Below, one piece after another: positions 60,158 to 64,000 of a DNA stretch of 64,000 nucleotides. Positions within the stretch are counted from its first letter, which is position 1. Each line of letters starts with the position of its first letter. Position numbers and translations under genes: made by a program. Where the stretch lies: the NCBI GenBank assembly GCA_028023455.1, contig JAQFVV010006475.1:186001-250000 (forward strand). The letters run 5' to 3'. Source of the DNA: Epiperipatus broadwayi (Eukaryota; Onychophora; Udeonychophora; Euonychophora; Peripatidae). Under the pieces are notes generated by a model that was not told where the DNA came from, did no database searches, and saw nothing but the letters and a program-made list of their open reading frames with translations.

Positions 60158-60639
60158 GATGTTTAATAAACCACAAGTACCCTGATAATATTAAAAATAA
60201 ATTAAGCCAGTATATTTTTTCTGAAATGTGTAAATATTTCTTGTATTAACATAAAGTTATAGTTGGAATTTTGTGTAAAATGTATTGCCAGTGAGAAAAT
60301 TGCACATATATAAAAATGAATGTGAGGAATAAAATGTAATAATTAATATAAATCATAATTTTTTTTTTTAAAAAAAGTCTTATTTAAAATCCAACTGTTT
60401 AACTTGCCTAAGTAATAGTTAAAAGTAGAAGAAAAGAAACTTGGAAGGGAGGGGGCAGAAATTTAGCTGGTAGAAAGGAGTCAACCATTTTTTTAATCAT
60501 TATATTTGTGTGTAATTAATAACCAAAGTTTTGTCTTTTTGAAATTTTCGGTAATATATAATCAATTTGTGTAATGTAATTACTAACACTAAATAAATTC
60601 TTTTTTTTTTGTTTTGTTTTTTGAGAAAGTTTACTGATA
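60158..60639 (+). other. Non-coding internal segment of the array element
   Basis: No frame of interest. A strong polypurine tract, GGAAGGGAGGGGGCAGAAA at about 60445, lies 180 bases before the next LTR rather than next to it, which is unusual. Near-identical sequence at 62759-63244. Confidence 0.6.
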
Positions 60640-62739
60640 TGTAACGGTATATGCTGTTACATTAATTTAAAATTAGAATAAAAACAGTTTTAAGTTCGTA
60701 AATAAAAAAAAAACTAAAAGCTAAAATTAAAGAATTGTTCAATGTACATATATAAATTTGCACAGATGCAAAACTTTAAAAATTATTTTCTTTTTTAAAA
60801 AAAAAATATTTGAATGTACTTTTTTATAAAAAAGTACAAGATCTAAAGATAAAATATTTTTGTAAATGGAAATGATGTGTTTATTAATTAAATGAAACGC
60901 AAACTAGCCATTGGGGCTCTTATATAAAAAAAACTCAGATAAAGATATAGATAAGAGAATTAAAAAAATTTAGAATGTCCAATAGAAGCAATAACCAATT
61001 GCTCGGACGTTAATGGAAATTATTGGAATAGGAAACTATGTTCAATGAATCCAGAGGAGTACTATAAAAGAAAAAATATTCAAATTAAAACAGTTCCAGC
61101 TTGATTCTGTGAGAAGGGCAATAAGATGCACTTGTTGCTCTCTCTCACTTATTTCAAATGAAATGACTGTAATACCAGGATTGAACCAGCTAAGGCCACC
61201 TCCAGAACAACAGACCGGTCTTTCAAATAGAGACATCATGGGAATTGGCACCAGGAACCGGGATTCTTCTACTGTAAGACATGAACTGTAAAATCTAAAA
61301 GTAATTAAGAACTTTCGTTAAGATTGGCCAAGCTTTAATATTCAGCTAACCTAAATTTTAAAATGAACTTTTATCTGACTTAAGTTTCCAAATTAATTAT
61401 TGTTTAATTTTTATACATGTGAGTTTGTTAAAAATCATTTCCATTTTTCTTTTTCTTTTTATTAATATTTATTGTATAAATTATTTAAATGCATTAAATT
61501 TAAGTTGGGTATAGACGCTTGCATAGATTCGTTAACGTTTTATTTATGTTTTATTTTCATATTTGATTAAAATATATAGACATTCGGTAAATAATGATAT
61601 CTTACGTTGAGTATCTAAAATGTATTTATTCGGATATCTTTTAAGTTATTGGTGTCAATGCAGCATCTTATGATTAATGCCATTGGGTTTCTTGTAAATT
61701 TCCCTCTGCAATTCCATTAATGACTTTATATTTTGATCGTTTATGTTTACTTTGAAATGTTTTTAACCATGTAATCTATGTAGCTGATCTGTACTCAACA
61801 TTAAAAAATAAACTATTATAAAATTTATCTGTACGAAATTATATAAACGTTAAAATTAAGTCGGGCATGAGTGGCTATATAGATTTGTAAAGTTATATTA
61901 ATTAAGGGAGGGTTAATCATAGGGTATTTGTTTCATGGTTGGATTGGGTCAATAGATTGGATATATTGGTGTAATTAGTAAATGTAGTATGAGGTCTGTT
62001 ACATGCAGGATCACATTATATGCCGCACACACCCTTTTTGCCTATGAAAGGGATAGTAAGACGGAAAATGCCCTCCCTGTGAAGTTTTTTTTTATTGTTC
62101 TTGCCAGACAGATGTAGCATTCCTGTCTGGTTGAGTCAATGTCTTCTCTAATCATGCTGTTCAAATTACATTCCTGACAGTATGGTATTTTGTTCTGTCG
62201 TATTCATGTTGCATTGAATACATCGATGTATCAGATGGATTGACGTCGGTTTGAATGCGAACTTTTGGCCTAAGGTTAAATAAGGGATAGAATATTTTCT
62301 TTTCAAAGGCAATCTATGTAGTTTATTTATACTCACCACTTTTAAAAAAATATTCTTAAATTCATCTGTGAGGATGGTTTAAAATTTTAAAATAATAATT
62401 TAAATTAAAAGTTAATATTCTAATGTAAAATAATAAATGTTATTCCCCAAATTTTAAATATTATATATGTGCGTTAATAAATGTTTGTGTATTAATTACT
62501 GGCAGTGACTTTTATTTTTTTTATATTTAAGAAACAAATTAAACAAAGTTATATTTATTATCTCTGTATCTCCTGTGAGCTAGTGGCAAGGGCTGATGGT
62601 CTTAATAAATAAAGTTGGATCTTTGTTAGAGCATATCTGCCTACTCTGTAAATTTTTTAGGTTCAAGTAGTCTAGTGGTGCTCTGCAGTGCAGATACGGT
62701 AAGACTGCTAGCTTCATTCTTCTCCCAGATCATTATAAT
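60640..62739 (+). repeat. Array LTR 2
   Basis: TATA box ACTATAAAAG at about 61061-61070, the short frame (61109-61291, VIPGLNQLRPPPEQQTGLSN and stop), the hairpin at 62104-62130 and the LTR end ATTATAAT at 62739 are all present. It carries the palindrome with GTACTTTTTT at 60816-60837. Confidence 0.75.
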
Positions 62740-63244
62740 TGGCCTCCCAATGTGAGCCGATGTTTAATAAACCACAAGTACCCTGATAATATTAAAAATA
62801 AATTAAGCCAGTATATTTTTTCTGAAATGTGTAAATATTTCTTGTATTAACATAAAGTTATAGTGGGAATTTTGTGTAAAATGTACTGCCAGTGAGAAAA
62901 TTGCACATATATAAAAATGAATGTGAGGAATAAAATGTAATAATTAATATAAATCATAATTTTTTTTTTTTTAAAAAAGTCTTATTTAAAATCCAACTGT
63001 TTAACTTGCCTAAGTAATAGTTAAAAGTAGAAGAAAAGAAACTTGGAAGGGAGGGGGCAGAAATTTAGCTGGTAGAAAGGAGTCAACCATTTTTTTAATC
63101 ATTATATTTGTGTGTAATTAATAACCAAAGTTTTGTCTTTTTGAAATTTTCGGTAATATATAATCAATTTGTGTAATGTAATTACTAACACTAAATAAAT
63201 TCTTTTTTTTTTTATGTTTTGTTTTTTGAGAAAGTTTACTGATA
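62740..63244 (+). other. Second internal segment of the array, with primer-binding site
   Basis: Starts with the tRNA-Lys-like site at 62740-62758 and is nearly identical to 60139-60639, including the polypurine tract near 63047. No coding frame. Confidence 0.65.
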
Positions 63245-64000
63245 TGTAATGGTATATGCCATTACATTAATTCAAAATTAGAATAAAAACAGTTTTAAGT
63301 TCGTAAATAAAAAAAAAAACTAAACGCTAAAATTAAAGAATTGTTCAATGTACATATATATATATTCGCACAGATGCAAAACTTTAAAAATTATTGTCTT
63401 TTTTAAAAAAAAAATATTTGAATGTACTTTTTTATAAAAAAGTACAAGATCTAAAGATAAAATATTTTTGTAAATGGAAATGATGTGTTTATTAATTAAA
63501 TGAAACGCAAACTAGCCATTGGGGCTCTTATATAAAAAAACTCAGATAAAGATATAGATAAGAGAATAAAAAAAAATTAGAATGTCCAATAGAAGCAGTA
63601 ACCAATTGCTCAGACCTTAATGGAAATTATTGGAATAGGAAACTATGTTCAATGAATCCGGAGGAGTACTATAAAAGAAAAAAATATTCAAATTAAAACA
63701 GTTCCAACTTGATTCTGTGAGAAGGGCAATAAGATGCACTTGTTGCTCTCTCTCACTTATTTCAAATGAAATGACTGTAATACCAGGATTGAACCAGCTA
63801 AGGCCACCTCCAGAACAACAGACTGGTCTTTCAAATAGAGACATCGTGGGAATTGACACCAGGAACCGGGATTCTTCTACTGTAAGACATGAACTGTAAA
63901 ATCTAAAAGTAATTAAGAACTTTCGTTAAGATTGGACAAGCTTTTAATATTCAGCTAACCTAAATTTTAAAATGAAATTTTATCTGACTTAAGTTTCCAA
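63245..64000 (+). repeat. Array LTR 3, cut by the window end
   Basis: Begins TGTAATGG...CCATTACA, a perfect inverted repeat, with TATA box at 63669-63677 and the short frame at 63717-63899. Very close to LTR 2. Confidence 0.75.

Larger units (their letters stand above)
58122..64000 (+). mobile_element. Tandem LTR-internal-LTR-internal-LTR array, coding-free element
   Basis: Three LTRs (58122-60138, 60640-62739, 63245 to the window end) alternate with two internal segments of about 500 bp. Periods are 2,518 and 2,605 bp. LTRs begin TGTAA(C/T) in a short inverted repeat and end ATTATAAT, then a tRNA-Lys-like primer-binding site. The internal segments have no gag or pol, only a purine-rich tract, so this is a large-LTR non-autonomous element. 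Units 2 and 3 are closer to each other than to unit 1 and share a 60-bp insertion containing a 22-bp palindrome, as expected if the array grew by unequal exchange between LTRs. The array continues beyond the window. Confidence 0.8.

Noticed and set aside
61109-61291. Small frame after the LTR TATA box (LRPPPEQQTGLSN)
   Set aside because: Near-identity of units 2 and 3 carries no coding information, and unit 1 has a 2-base indel near its start. It remains possible, but I do not call it a gene.

Overview
This 64 kb window is very AT-rich (roughly 70-75% by eye), has no bacterial gene organisation, and shows no convincing host gene. It is eukaryotic and almost certainly from an invertebrate animal. 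It holds Ty3/gypsy-type LTR retrotransposons of Mag-like character, a Penelope-like element with a GIY-YIG endonuclease, a Merlin DNA transposon, a Helitron fragment, a tRNA-derived retrosequence and foldback elements. The species cannot be named from the sequence alone.

Layout. 1.7-2.8 kb: a compound foldback element flanked by a 13-bp direct repeat. 3.8-8.8 kb: a complete LTR element that carries gag but no pol. 10.0-18.3 kb: a decayed + strand gypsy element whose 5' LTR carries a Penelope-like insertion and a tRNA-Gly-like insertion. 19.2-25.3 kb: a decayed - strand Mag-like gypsy element (gag, protease, RT, RNase H, integrase) with its 5' LTR; a second copy of that LTR with preceding 3' internal sequence lies at 31.7-34.2 kb. 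28.3-29.1 kb: an internally deleted gypsy remnant joined to a 1.8 kb arm that recurs inverted at 35.7-37.5 kb. 39.7-42.4 kb: a complete Merlin transposon (37-bp terminal inverted repeats, 8-bp target duplication, broken transposase). 43.3-46.0 kb: a second copy of the 10-12.8 kb LTR, carrying a Helitron instead of the Penelope and tRNA insertions. 49.3-51.1 kb: the start of another LTR and a 0.7 kb tandem duplication. 55.3-57.4 kb: a solo LTR. 58.1 kb to the end: a head-to-tail LTR-internal-LTR-internal-LTR array of a coding-free element, with about 2.0-2.1 kb LTRs and about 0.5 kb internal regions.

Common threads. Several LTR families start with TGTA(A/C)C or TGTAATG as part of a short inverted repeat. 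Several end in a TTATAAT-like sequence followed by a degenerate tRNA-Lys primer-binding site, so they appear to be one clade using one primer. The paralogous LTR pair (10.0-12.8 and 43.3-46.0 kb) gives natural empty sites that define the Helitron, Penelope and tRNA-like insertions. The two copies of the 1.7 kb LTR differ, in the part compared by hand, only by transitions, half of them at CpG, suggesting that repeats are or were CpG-methylated in the germline.

Most notable: the tandem LTR array with a hairpin whose stem shows compensatory changes against the older solo LTR; the gag-only LTR element; and a 109-codon open frame inside the 1.7 kb LTR whose two copies differ less at the protein level than neutral drift would predict.
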